DNA of 64,000 bases from Whitmania pigra. Taxonomy: Eukaryota > Annelida > Clitellata > Hirudinida > Haemopidae. The stretch spans positions 3,355,001 through 3,419,000 of the forward strand of contig JAJTWR010000159.1 in NCBI GenBank assembly GCA_021613335.1. The letters are read 5' to 3'. Under the pieces are notes generated by a model. The model had not been told where the DNA came from. It saw nothing but the letters and a program-made list of their open reading frames with translations, and did not search any database. The position numbers and the translations under genes were made by a program. Positions 52,936 to 64,000 of this stretch are shown here, in pieces. How positions within the stretch are numbered: position 1 is the stretch's first letter; each line of letters starts with the position of its first letter.

Positions 52936-55927
52936 TTAACAGCAAAATGTCATCAATGTCGACCGAGATTCCTTTGAGTCGTTTCGTGTTTTGTTTGAGT
53001 TTTGAGTTATAATCTCAGTATCTTCGAATGTTTCTGGAAGGGGTCTGTTTTGAGTTTCCGGTAGAAAAAAGACCAATACGCCTGAAATAATTGAAAGTGT
53101 ACCTAATGCTGTTAGCAACAGGAGGGGACATTTTTCCATCTGAAAATGGAAATTAACAATTAAATAATTAATTTGAGCACATAATACCATCAAGTAACCC
53201 AACTGACAATGAATGATGCGTATGAGGCTACGAAGTTCCCAATCCTTCCAATAAATGAACATATTCCTGATGACTGAACCCTTAAAAATTAATTAAACCT
53301 TAAATTAATAAAATACTGTCAGAATTATCATTAATAATCATATAAATACCTGATATTTGTGGGGAAAAGCTCGGGTGCATACATGACGAGAATACTGAAG
53401 ACACACGTGATGCCAAATTTACCGACCATGGTCAGAGAAACATTTAAGGCCGAGAGATCTAAGCCAGATTCTTGAAAAAGTTGTTTAGTTGAAAATTATT
53501 ATTACAAACTAATAATGCAAAAACAATTTGCAACTGACCTGTCTTCATTGGAAGGAAAGGAATGATGAAAAGAGCAATTCCACTGACGAGCCACCAGCCA
53601 ATCAAAGGCCACTTCCTGCCATATCTAAAAGCATTTAAAAAACTGCTAAGTGTCATCGAATCATATTTTAGAGATACGTCAAGAGTTTTGACATTCTAAC
53701 ATCACAAACAAATGAGGTTGAAAATTATTTTGCTGGAGTACAAAGCTACTGAAACCGAGTTCTTCAAAACATTTACAACTATAGCCTAAGGTTTTAGCCA
53801 TTATATTCTTGTATAAAACCTTAATAATTTTTTAGTGACCTGACAACAACGAAGTACAAAAGAAGGATGGCTGGAAATTCGACCAAACCATTGAAAAATC
53901 CATTCCAATACCGATCTCCTGCCAATTGTGCTGTGCTTAAAGTGAGACCATAATAAGCCATTGTAACAACAATCCTGACAATTGAAATTGAATCATAAAT
54001 CAATAAATTTCAACATTAGCTCTTGAAAGTAATTTAAATTTAAGTTTCTAATATTTCAGATATTTACCATGATACCGAGCAAATGACCAAATGAAGAAGC
54101 AATCTTTTGTGTTTGAAGAAATCAAAACAAGAATAATTTGTGGATTGTTTGCCGTCCTTTTCCAAAACCAATTTATCTGCTTCATTTACAGTAACAATCA
54201 AATCTTCGCTTTTGTGAATATTATTGAATTCTAATGCTTTTCTCAGGATTTCTTCCACTTTGTCGACTTTGCCGTTGGCAAACAACCAAGTCACTGACTC
54301 AGGTAAATATCTGAAATAAGTTATGAAGTTACTAAATTATAATATTGGGATGAAATATTACTTAACGAGGAGAACTGCATGATGAACTTGCTTGAAAAGA
54401 GGGATAGTCAGAAGTAATCCAATGAGACTTATACAAATCTGCAGGTGCTTCCAGTTCCTAATAAGGTATGCCAGTAGTGGAAATATGCAAATAGCCAAAG
54501 ACCAAAAAGTCTCAATTATAATTCCTACAAATGTCCTATACTTTGTTGAGAACAATTCCAACATCAAAATAAATCCCGGCAGAAGCACACCCTGTTCAAG
54601 TTTAAATATCTTTAAATACTAATCCTGTACAAAAATCTGTGTTTTCATTTGAATATATGATATATTTCGACTGCAATGTTTATAATATGCGTAATAGTTT
54701 TAAATAAATGCACTGTAGAACTGTTGGGACTTTGTAATTTTATACTTGCCTGTTGAAGTGCTCCAGTTAAAAAGCGAAGGAAGAAGAAAAGGTAAATGTT
54801 TTCCACAAAAGCAGTAAATAAGCCAACGGAGGCAAGCATTACTTGAGAGATAAGAAACACTGGCTTCCTTCCGTATTTGTCCGACAGAGTGGTAAATATG
54901 GCACCAACCATGATTCCGAAGGAGAGAACCGTTTGAGATGTTTGCGCCAAAACCTCTCTGCTGCAGACCAAGTTCCACTGACGATTATAATTTTGATTGA
55001 TTTAATTAATTGGAATTTTGATTTTGTCAATATACATTTTAAAAAATAAATTAATCAAAATAAATTTCACGAGAAAGCAAATTTAATGAAAGTCAATTGC
55101 CATTCAATTGCCAATCCCATGGCCTCTTATCTTAAAATTGTCAGCAACAAGAGGTACATAAAACTTTTACGTCAAAGTTTCCAAAAATTTCTTAATTTGT
55201 TTTGGCCAATGAATGAAATCACGCTTTTCAGAACAGTAGATTTCCATTGCATGTTCGCCTCTCAGTAAGCTTTTAAAAAATTTTCCAAAATAATTTGTTT
55301 GAGTGGGTTCTCGTCAGGTGTTTCAGTCTGCAGCTCAAATAGGATGATATATCGCAATCTTTTGTGCGAGTTTTTTTTACTTGTTTTGCTTTATAAATAA
55401 ATTGTAATGAGTAATAATTTGTAATAATTGTCTTTTATACGAATGTGCTCTTAGTTATAGAAGCGTTTATGTAATATATTTCATAAAAATATAACTGAGA
55501 AATAGTGTAATGAAATAATAAATCAAATGTTTAAATATTCACCTTGGTAACAATAGTTGGTCCATCGTCACCTAAATATTCCCATCCATGCAAGCAGTCC
55601 GTGGTCTCATTTCCAAGGGTGTAATTGACAAACATCTTACACGACGAAAGGTCATCTCCTTCGTAAGGAATCCATTCGCTGAGGTTTGAATTTTCTGGAA
55701 TTTTACACCTATGTGGAGGCTTGTATCCTAAGAAACAACTAATTTTATAATCTTTAAGAAATCTCTAAACCTAATTCGTTTATTTTAATTTTAAACTTAC
55801 CTATGTAAACGATGGCTAAAGTATGGAATGCGCTAGGCACCATTACCGCTAATCCTAACATGACAAAATGCATGATCTGCCATTTTCCAAATCCTCCAAG
55901 TTTGTTTAGGGTTTCATCTACGTCCAT
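52936..55927 (-). CDS. SLC22-type organic ion transporter, gene 6 of array (divergent)
   Basis: Exons (complement): 55801-55927, 55543-55727, 54750-54977, 54392-54591, 54068-54310, 53840-53974, 53539-53624, 53350-53458, 53208-53280, 52936-53139. They give 529 aa, open throughout. Starts MDVDETLNKLGGFGKWQIMH. Landmarks: LSDKYGRKPVFLISQ in exon 3, STAQLAGDRYWNGFFNGLVE in exon 6, LPETQNRPLPETFEDTE in exon 10. Overall it is clearly diverged from genes 2-5, except exon 2, which is nearly identical to theirs. Introns 3 and 4 both have GC donors (CAG|gcaagt and CAA|gcaagt). Divergent to the HSD3B-like gene, whose two possible starts are 579 and 738 bp away. Substrate unknown. Confidence 0.9.
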
Positions 55928-56505
55928 ATTTATTAATGATTTTTTAGATGACAATGAATCGTTGGGCGATCAACTTGAGTAGCTATATATGCAAGTTTTG
56001 AAGGCAACTCTTTATATCTTACTTGAGTGCTATACAAAGTCCACTCGCTTTGAGTAAACTTTAAAAGTAGCATGTCACGAAACCTCATCGTTGCTTTGTG
56101 AAGGATCACCAAATAATCAATAAATTAGATAATCTCATCCAGTTTTCTTCCACAATCATAACCTTCTTCGGAAAAGTACCGTACGAACATCCCGCTGTCA
56201 GACAGGATATTGGTGACTCTAAGGAGATTGGAGCGCAATGCTTAATCCTATTTCTCCGAGCGTGAGATTGGATTCTTAACAAAATATAAACCGCATTCCG
56301 ACTGCTCGGTGCTTTGTTTACTCCAGACTTGCTAGGAAAACATTATTTACGATGATTCGGGCTGCCTTATACGCAGGGTTTTACCTTTGGTCATAATTAT
56401 ATAATTATTGTCTCATATTAGATTATGGTTACGACGTTTTAAGAACGTTTCGAATGCACATTCAAAAATATACGTTATTCGAATTGATTTCAAGGTTAAT
56501 TGCAA
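55928..56505. promoter_or_regulatory. Shared upstream region of SLC22 gene 6 and the HSD3B-like gene
   Basis: The two genes are divergently arranged and share this short non-coding interval, so it is expected to hold both promoters. I see no unambiguous core element; position is the only support. Confidence 0.4.
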
Positions 56506-58377
56506 ATGAGCAAAATTTTCCATTTCAGAGCCTCTACCTGTGTTTTTATCTCAAAAGCTTTGGTAGCCAAAGAGCGAAAAGTATTTTGCGACCAGGCAAT
56601 CGACAGGGAAATTGGTAAAGGTGAATGTTTACAGAAGGAGTCTATATCTCTTCACCAGCAAAGGATGGTTATAGGACGTCCGCCCAAAAAGGAAACCATC
56701 CTGATTACGGGAGCGTCTGGGTTTCTCGGTCAACATATTGTAAAACTTCTGCAGGAGAAAGCAGAAAACGTTGAGAAGATTATTTTGTTTGACATGAAAC
56801 CTTACCGCAACAAATTAGGTTGAACATGTTCCTTTGATCCATTATTACCAAGTTGCTATTTAGTCACACTTCAAATGAATATTCATGAGTTGAAAGATGA
56901 AAAGGCTGCACTTGCGATTGTTCATACGTTGAATAATATTTATTATTGAGAAAGTAACTATGACAAACAAAGAAGATGTTAACGAATTACTCTGGGTGAT
57001 CCGATGAACACTATTATAGCTTCCCGAATTATTAATTTGTCTCTCCTTATATGATTGCCATAAACAAATGCAGATTTTAGACACATTTTTGAGGAAACAT
57101 TTTCATGCAGGTCATTCCTCGAGAATTCCGATGAAAGAAATTTTGGGAGACGTGCGCCATTTGAGTGAATTGAGAGAAGCCTTCAAAGGAGTGAGCTCAG
57201 TCATCCATGCGGCAGGAGCAGTGGAATTTGGATGCAATTCGACGTTGGATAAACTAAGGGAAATCAATATCAAAGGTTAGAAACTTGTCTTTTGAAACAT
57301 AATGTCACCTTACAAAGCAGTTTCTAGAAATTTCTTTAAATTAAGGAACTGCAAACGTGGTTCAAGCAAGTGTTGAGAGCAAAGTAACAAAATTAGTTTT
57401 CGCAAGTTCAGTGGATGTGGTCATAGGTTACAACCAGTTGATCGATGTCAATGAATCCTGCCCTGTGCCCGAGAAATTCCTCTTCAAGGGCTACCCGGAA
57501 ACCAAGCACCTGGCAGAGATACTCGTCCTAAAATCTAACGGAAGAAGTATCGGCGAAAGTAAGCTCAATGGATTAAGAATTTGAAAGATTATTTTAAAGT
57601 TTAAATTATGATTATATGTAAATTCATCTTCCGTATTATCTGTCGTTCTCTAATTGTTTTTAATTTTTTTTTTTAATTTTAAAATTTAACTTTTAATTGG
57701 TGGAGAGGCAAGGTTGAGAACTTTGTCATTACGACCGAGCGTGATGTACGGGGAGGAAGATCCTTTTTACGTGACCAGTGGCCTTGAGGAAGCCAAATCC
57801 AACAAGGGGGTTTTGATGGTTGTCGGAGGAAGGAAGGCTCTTTTTCAACAGAGTTATGCTGGAAACGTTGCCTGGGCTTTCCTCTGTGCCCTGTCCTCGA
57901 TGTCGAAAGACGAAGATCTAGGTGGAAAAGCCCTGTTCATCACTGACGACACTCCTCCAATGAATTCTTTTGATTTCACGGAGATTTTTCTCAAAATACT
58001 CGGGTATTCACTTAAAACTTTTGAATGGCAACAATGATCAGAAAGTAGTAACATAAAATTAAATGATTACTTAGATCAAAACATTTAGCAAAACTAATGT
58101 TTCCACGTTTTCCGTCAGATATCGACTGTCAACATGGTCTGTCCCCTACCCTGTTGCATATTCTATTCTGTGGCTGTCCGAATCACTCTGTTGGTTCTTG
58201 TCCCCATTGGTGGAATGTACCTTCAAGAACTCCCTTTCCAGTCTTGTTTACATTAACACCACCTTCACTTTTAATCGCAGATTCGCCGAAGATCTGATTG
58301 GCTACAAACCATTGTTTACGTTCGAAGAGTCTATTAATAGGTCGTCGGGATTTTATAAAAAACATTTTCAGGAATAA
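56506..58377 (+). CDS. 3-beta-hydroxysteroid dehydrogenase/isomerase-like protein (extended SDR)
   Basis: Exons 56506 or 56665 to 56818, 57111-57275, 57346-57558, 57706-58003, 58119-58377; all phases agree. Starting at ATG 56665 gives 362 aa, the usual family size; ATG 56506 gives 415 aa with an extra N-terminus. An acceptor-like tttccatttcag at 56516-56527 allows an upstream exon instead. From the short start: nucleotide-binding TGASGFLG at 15-22, GDVRHL acidic loop, catalytic FASS at 125-128 and Y156-x3-K160 (YPETK), then LRPSVMYGEEDPF and SYAGNVAWA. Exon 5 holds a hydrophobic membrane-associated stretch. The family oxidises 3-beta-hydroxysteroids with NAD; the substrate in this animal is unknown. 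Several donors are non-consensus (gttgaa, gttaga, gtattc). Confidence 0.88.
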
Positions 58378-59167
58378 AATCTAATGAGTTGATAAATAAA
58401 TTGATTTTATATTTTAATATTTATTTTTTGATCGCTAGGTGCCAGATTTTATTTTGTTTTTGTTTGATTTTTGTAGGTCGACATTTTTATTTAAACCGGA
58501 ATTTTAAATTTAATCAGATGTAATATTTTAGCTCACAGCATCAAAAATATTACAATTAATTGTTTAAATTTTTTTAATGCGAGAAAGAACATTTTGAATG
58601 TTTCATCGGGAAATATTTGTTAAATTGTGAAATAATTTAAATAATATTGATTACATGATTCCATTGAACAACAATTGTTTGCAAGTTTCAGCCACTTGTA
58701 AGTTTATATCCACCATAATAAAAACGCAGTTAACTAGAATTAGAGAAAATTAATAATAAAAACAACATTTGTTTTTCCAATGAATAAGTAACAAATGAAA
58801 GGGTTGATTTGATTGTGGAGCGACTTCAATCTGAGACTTGAGTCAAACTGGCACGCGTTCCTCGTTATTTCAAGGTCCCTGATGTTTGCTTGAGTCAACA
58901 CATTCCAATCTCCTAATGGATACTGACTCTGGCACTACAAGCTCTCGACAGTTTAACTGGATTGGCTATCCTCAAGTGGTGGCTAGATGCGACCATAATC
59001 ATCATCATCATCATCATTATCATCATGAGGATTGTCAACGTCATCGTCTTCATGGGCATCATAATCCTTATGGCACGAATTTATTATTACTATAAATATT
59101 ATCATTTCATTATCTTCAAATAATAATATAAACATTATTAATAGTATGGGAATGTATCATAATATGA

Positions 59168-59284
59168 ATTGATGATGATGATGATGATGATGGATGATGA
59201 TGATGATTGATGATGATGATGATGATGATGACGATGACGATGACGAGGACGATGACGATGATGATGATGATGATGATGATGATG
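59168..59284. repeat. (GAT)n compound microsatellite
   Basis: GAT triplets with GAC and GAG variants over about 115 bp. The poly-aspartate frame is not a gene. Confidence 0.9.
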
Positions 59285-60019
59285 CTGTTATCAATGTCTT
59301 AAAATCACAGGTTGAATTTCAAGCAGCTGAGCGCATGTGTAGTCGCGTGGTCGTCGCTTGCAGCTCGTGCTCAGCACAACACGACACAACGACAAGAGAA
59401 CACAAGAGAGATCCTATGATCAGATATGCTTGATTGATTGCTCGATCCTGTCAAATTATGACGTTTCCCCCTCAATCTGTACGAATTTGATGACAAAAAA
59501 TGAAAACTTAATCACGTCTGCTGACAACCCTCAACTGGTTGTTGTTGTTGGTGATGATGATGACGGCGACGACGATAATAAAATTAATATCAGGGTCATT
59601 GCTAGTCTTTATAAATTGTTTTATTGAATCTGTTTGATTCAAAATAGTCGTTATTATTATATTATTATATTCATCGATGATGATGATGATGATGATGATT
59701 GGATGATAATGATGATGACTGGGATGGGGTGACGTGGGATGGTGGTGATGATGATGGAGAAAGTGGCTAAAGAACCCCCAATTAGGCAAACATCACGCTG
59801 TGGTCTACAACAACTCATTCAAGCGTGGAGTGCTGTTGTGTGTCGTTGTAATGTAGTTGCAAAACAAACCATCCAAACAACATGAAACAATTAATTGTAT
59901 TGTTTGTTATGGAATACGTTTAAACAAAAATGTATTTCTTGGATGGATTGATGAATGACCGGATGAATATTGTAAATGTTATGTTGTTAAAGTTATTTTA
60001 TGATTTTCATTGTCATCAT

Positions 60020-60128
60020 TGTTGCTATTGTTGTTGTCAGCTTGTTGTTGTTGTTGTCAGCTTGTTGTTGTCAGCTTGTTGTTGTTGTTGTTGTCAGCTT
60101 GTTGTTGTTGTTGTTGTCAGCTTGTTGT
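60020..60128. repeat. Minisatellite of gtcagc(ttg)n units
   Basis: Five to six units of a variable-length motif: a gtcagc core followed by three to four ttg triplets. It appears to have grown from a ttg microsatellite. Confidence 0.85.
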
Positions 60129-60307
60129 GGGCGTGACGAGTCACGTCAGTCGTGTGGTGAAGTAACTTCTGGTGATGCAAAATCTGCTTCTATTTTTGGA
60201 GACTGGTTTGTTTTTCTTTTTGCTGGAATTTCCCGCCGCTAATTGTAGTCTGAGAGTTATTTATGGAAGCTTATATTGTTATGACATTTATTGTTTTCCT
60301 TTATTAA

Positions 60308-60361
60308 GAATATTATTATTATTATTATTTATTATTATTATTATTATTATAATTATAATTA

Positions 60362-60392
<31 letters not shown>

Positions 60393-60402
60393 TATTATTA
60401 AG
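60308..60402. repeat. (ATT)n microsatellite
   Basis: ATT triplets with two aattataatt interruptions, followed by an aagtt-rich tail. Confidence 0.9.
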
Positions 60403-60813
60403 TTAAGTTAAGTTAGAAATATTTCCAATAACTAATTAGACTAACGAGCAGGAGGGTGTAAATTTAGCGCAGAGTATTTTTATGCTCAAAAGGTCAAAGG
60501 TTACACGTGGACTTCACGCATGGGTGAACAATTTGTTTGATTAGCAGGCCGACCATGTGTCATGTCTTGTTTGATCTGAAAAACTGAAATGTTTTTTATT
60601 GTGAAAAAATACTTTGAAACATTTTAAAGAATATCATACAAAGAAATAAATCATACTTTTATTATCCTGTCTGTTATTGGCCAAATTCCAATTATCTTCT
60701 CCAAAATAATAGTCTTTTGGTTCTATTTAGTTTCAGTTTCGGTTTTTCCAGGAAATTTGTTTGAAGCACCTCAGAAAACATCATCAACCTTTTTGATTAC
60801 TTTCTTGAATTTG

Positions 60814-61170
60814 TTAACTTAAGTTCAAGTTCGCTTTTACATTCAACATCCTTTGGTTCCAATCTTTTGCAGGAACCAAGACGAGCGTGACCTTTCTGCC
60901 GATCTCCTGGATATCTGAAATTAAAAACTGGGTTTTCTTAATGTCAGGAGCATCGTTATTGCAATTTTTTAGTGTTTCTAAGGCACTAAGCAAATTACTC
61001 AGAACAAATATATCGAAGGTCTCCCCCTGATAGGAGTCCTTCACGTTAATCAGACAGTCCTCAATGGCTGCTAGTTCGACAGAACTTATGCAGCTGTGAC
61101 TTGATGTCCTGAGGCTTAAGTTCACGTTTTTCTTCGGGATGTGGATCCCTATTCCTGTCTTGTTGTCCAC
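60814..61170 (-). mobile_element. RNase H-like retroelement remnant
   Basis: A 118-codon frame reads TGIGIHIPKKNVNLSLRTSS, ISSVELAAIEDCLINVKDSY, DIFVLSNLLSALETLK and IQEIGRKVTLVLVPAKDWNQ. The order (G-x-G-I strand, ELAAIEDCL helix, SALETL, VTLVxVPA) is that of the RNase H domain that follows RT in several LINE clades. The catalytic aspartate expected before SALETL is replaced (LSNLLSALETL rather than a DS pair), so it is inactive. No adjacent RT found. Confidence 0.6.
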
Positions 61171-61382
61171 ATTTGGCGAAGAGGTTTGTTAAACAAAATT
61201 TCCCATTAAAATATTAGTTCATAGTAGCGACATTGTTATTTAGGATTTTATAAATGTCGATTCCGGGTGATATTTCTCATTATTTTCCAATTAATAACTT
61301 CTATTAATAATAATTCAAATAACAATAATTTCAGATAATAGTGTCATCATGGTCTTTGTTAATTAGTTGAATTTTAATAAAC

Positions 61383-62827
61383 ATGAAATTTCTTAGGATC
61401 ACACGAACATCGAATATTTGCGAATGCTTCAGTGGGCCTGTACAATGCCCCTTCAACCTTATCAATAAACTCTACACTTATTTCATGTCTGCTCGGAATG
61501 AAGAAGAAAAGTTGGAACGTTCAACAACTTACTTCCAATCCGTCTTTGTAAGACGCTCAGAATAAAAATATTGATTATTTCCTTCGTTAATACATAATTT
61601 GTGGCCTAATATTTATTAAATATTTATTTATCATATTTATTTATTATCATTACTAATTTGATTGCTTTAATGTGCAGCTGCTTTTTATATGGAATTATAA
61701 TTACTTGTTTCTTTTCAGACAAATCATGAAGAAGTTTCTGATACTGCGGTTTTTACGATGCAATGTTATCATGCGGTTGGTGCTCTTGACAAAATCATGC
61801 GACATATCGAGATGGTAATAATCATTGCACAAGCTCATGACTGAATGACTGCATTTAAATTTATTTAATTATTGTCTAATATGTGTTTTTGAACGAATTC
61901 CACATTTAGTATTACATATAAATTTAAAAACCTCTAAAATTTTTAGTTTAAACGTTATACTGACGAAGAATTGAGGAACATGGAAAAGCATCACAATTAC
62001 GTAATAGAACCATACCTGTCTGATGACACTTTCAACTCACTTGTATGGAGGCCGAATGTTCCACAATTGATAAATGACAAACTAAGTGATGCTAAACCAT
62101 CTCAAAATGAAAAAGAAACTACAGAGGAACGTGACTATACAGTTGAACATTTTATTTTTTTGACCACCTTATGAAGCTTATGCATGTCTTGAACATCTTG
62201 TATACTGCATCTTATAAGTGCGCGAATCTGCTCAAGGTAACACATAAAAATCAATTTGCATTTACTAAATTGAACCTGATTAATTTGAGATTTAAAGACT
62301 GTAATATCTAATATCATTTATTTTGTTAACTGGTTTTAGTAATAATAATCGTTTAATGCAATGACGAGTTGATTCATCTTTAGACAAGAGGTTTTGTTGG
62401 TGATGCACCAATATTTTGGAGGGAATTTTTTCTACTAAACGAATACCTGAAAGATGTAATAATAAATCCATCAAAACGAGGTTACATTCCATGGACGATT
62501 GAGATCGTCTTAAAGAAATGGTTAAAATTCGTTTTATTACCACCAATATAATGTCTAATAGTTAATACTTTTATAAAACTATTATAAATACGTAATAATT
62601 TTATCTTTATAGCCCATTTATGGTTCTATCCAATTGTCATGACTATTTGATGGAAGATTTAATTAAATTGTTAAAAGTCGAACAAATTGATGAGGTGATG
62701 TTGATTAAAATTAAAATAACTTGATGACTTTTTAAACAACATTAAGGATATACTAATTATCTTATTAATTAACAAATTTTATTTGGATGGAGTGCAGATC
62801 ACGCAAGAGAGTTATTTTATGCCTTAA
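61383..62827 (+). CDS. Unrecognised multi-exon gene, 3' part, one frame break
   Basis: I do not recognise the protein. Exons with matching phases: 61383-61547 (start uncertain), 61719-61814, 61947-62236, 62384-62520, 62613-62694, 62798-62827 (stop TAA), with an AATAAA at about 62898. Encoded pieces include SARNEEEKLERSTTYFQSVF, AVFTMQCYHAVGALDKIMRH, FKRYTDEELRNMEKHHNYVI, DHLMKLMHVLNILYTASYKC, GFVGDAPIFWREFFLLNEYL and CPFMVLSNCHDYLMEDLIKL, about 266 aa, mostly helical in character. The third exon is 290 nt but both borders are phase 0; one extra T in the 7-T run at 62155-62161 would restore the frame. Either a sequencing error or a young pseudogene. Upstream exons may be missing: an acceptor-like tttcttag precedes 61398. 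Confidence 0.55.
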
Positions 62828-63590
62828 ATACTTCGTATCCTAAGGATAATCAGCGTTTATATTGGAATTGAATTGATTTCTTATTGAAAATACTCACAAT
62901 AAACAAACTGTCATGTCTTTTGTATCGGACTCCACTTTATTGAAAAGCAGTAGTTTGTTTTATTTCGAAAACAAATGAAATCGAGACACCACTACTTAAT
63001 GAAGTCACTAACCCTAACTCCGAACCTAACCAAATCGGGAGAAGCTTTATAGCTTTTTTTTTATTAATGACCGTTGCTTGCATAGCTAAAGAATTAGGAA
63101 AGTGTTCCCGCAACGGGTTTCGAATCCGCACCGCCATTGTGAGAGGTCATGCGGGCTTAACAAATTGTGACCAGATTCCAGACAACGTTTCACCTGCAAA
63201 CCTAAAGTATGTTCTGTCGTTGATTGTCTTGCCTTGTGAATCAAGATAACGTTCGTGTGGCAGTCAGGGACGCAATTTCAGCAAACCCTCGCATAACTTG
63301 AGAAGGCCTTTTTTGCTTCTAGCCAAAATCTGGGGAGAGCTAAAAGAAACCTTTTTAATTTATTAATTTGAATTGTAATAATGTAATCCTAAACAAATCA
63401 TTAATTAACAATTAAATAATTCATTATTACCAAACCAGTCAATTATATTGCTTAATTAATTATCAACTATCTAATTTGTTATTAACTAATTTTTAGGTGA
63501 TTGATTAATTATTATCAATTAATTAATTCTAAATTCTTTTATTTTATTTCTAAAAAACATTACTAATTTCTTGTCGGAAATTTCCAAAAC
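62828..63590. other. AT-rich flank with a possible SINE scrap
   Basis: At 63060-63180 the motif cgggtttcgaatccgc resembles a pol III B box, with GC-rich sequence around it. A convincing A box and tail were not found. The rest is AT-rich non-coding DNA. Confidence 0.35.
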
Positions 63591-63592
63591 CA

Positions 63593-63680
63593 TGGATGGA
63601 TGGATGGATATATGGATGGATGGATGGATGGATGGATGGATGGATGGAATGACGGATGAATGGATGGAAGGATGAATCTT
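63593..63680. repeat. (ATGG)n microsatellite
   Basis: Tetranucleotide atgg repeated about 20 times with minor interruptions. Confidence 0.92.
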
Positions 63681-63879
63681 TATTTCGAAGGTCAGTTGAA
63701 ATGGCGGAAGTTTGGATTTCCCGGCATTTAAAGGACCAATAAAGTTAAATCTTTCTTGGACGCCTCTAAAAGCAGCATTGAGCCACCAAACATCCTCTGC
63801 ATAATATCACTCACAGGTGCCTAATTGGCGTGGTGATAATGATAGTGGAGGTAATTACAACGGTACTATCATTAATATT

Positions 63880-64000
<121 letters not shown>

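Larger units (their letters stand above)
58378..60813. other. Microsatellite-rich non-coding interval
   Basis: Contains (ATC/GAT)n tracts near 58995-59025, 59168-59284 and 59676-59755, an (ATT)n tract at 60308-60402 and the cagcttgttgttg minisatellite at 60020-60128. The long acidic or poly-Val/Leu frames here are triplet-repeat artefacts. No supported gene. Confidence 0.7.

Noticed and set aside
59194..59433. Poly-aspartate frame
   Set aside because: Product of the (GAT)n microsatellite.
63090..63160. tRNA gene suggested by the B box-like cgggtttcgaatccgc
   Set aside because: No A box at proper spacing, no cloverleaf pairing and no terminator run. At most a SINE remnant.

Overview
The window is AT-rich invertebrate nuclear DNA. 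It has many short introns, GT-AG and GC-AG splice sites, (ATT)n microsatellites, and CR1-like, R4/Dong-like, hAT, Tigger/pogo and tRNA-SINE elements. No bacterial features are seen. Gene content and repeat style suggest a lophotrochozoan (an annelid such as a leech is my guess), but the species cannot be proven from sequence alone.

Layout. Positions 1-10.3 kb hold no gene I can support, only repeats, a LINE scrap and a few islands of higher GC. An 11-exon ARFGAP1-type Arf GTPase-activating protein lies at 10344-13312 (minus). After a LINE-rich gap, 16206-55927 is a head-to-tail array of six SLC22-type organic ion transporters, all on the minus strand: genes 1-6 at 16206-19067, 23297-27206, 28913-31423, 38835-41552, 43133-48689 and 52936-55927. 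By manual splicing each has the same 10-exon layout and an uninterrupted reading frame (529-551 aa). Between them lie partial copies: terminal-exon pairs at 20174-20602, 21322-21642 and 49690-49946, and a four-exon pseudogene at 37717-38604. The array is also broken up by Tigger-like elements duplicated with the genes, CR1-like LINE ends, a 1.5-kb hAT element with a perfect 8-bp target duplication inside gene 5, and an R4/Dong-like retrotransposon embedded in ATT repeats behind gene 6. A five-exon 3-beta-hydroxysteroid dehydrogenase-like gene (56506 or 56665 to 58377, plus) is divergent from gene 6. The right end (58.4-64 kb) is microsatellite-rich and holds an RNase H-like retroelement remnant and an unrecognised multi-exon gene (61383-62827, plus) with one apparent 1-nt frame break in a T run.

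Functional reading. The array is a recently expanding membrane transporter family shaped by unequal exchange and gene conversion. Its clearest anomaly is exon 2 (the large extracellular loop) of the divergent gene 6: it is nearly identical to that of genes 2-5 while the flanking exons and introns are not. I see no wholly new multi-gene system. The strongest unusual items are this exon-limited homogenisation, recurrent GC-AG introns, spare terminal-exon cassettes behind gene 2, a minisatellite that triplicates a splice donor in frame in the ARFGAP gene, and the ATT-embedded R4/Dong-like element flanked by duplicated terminal exons.
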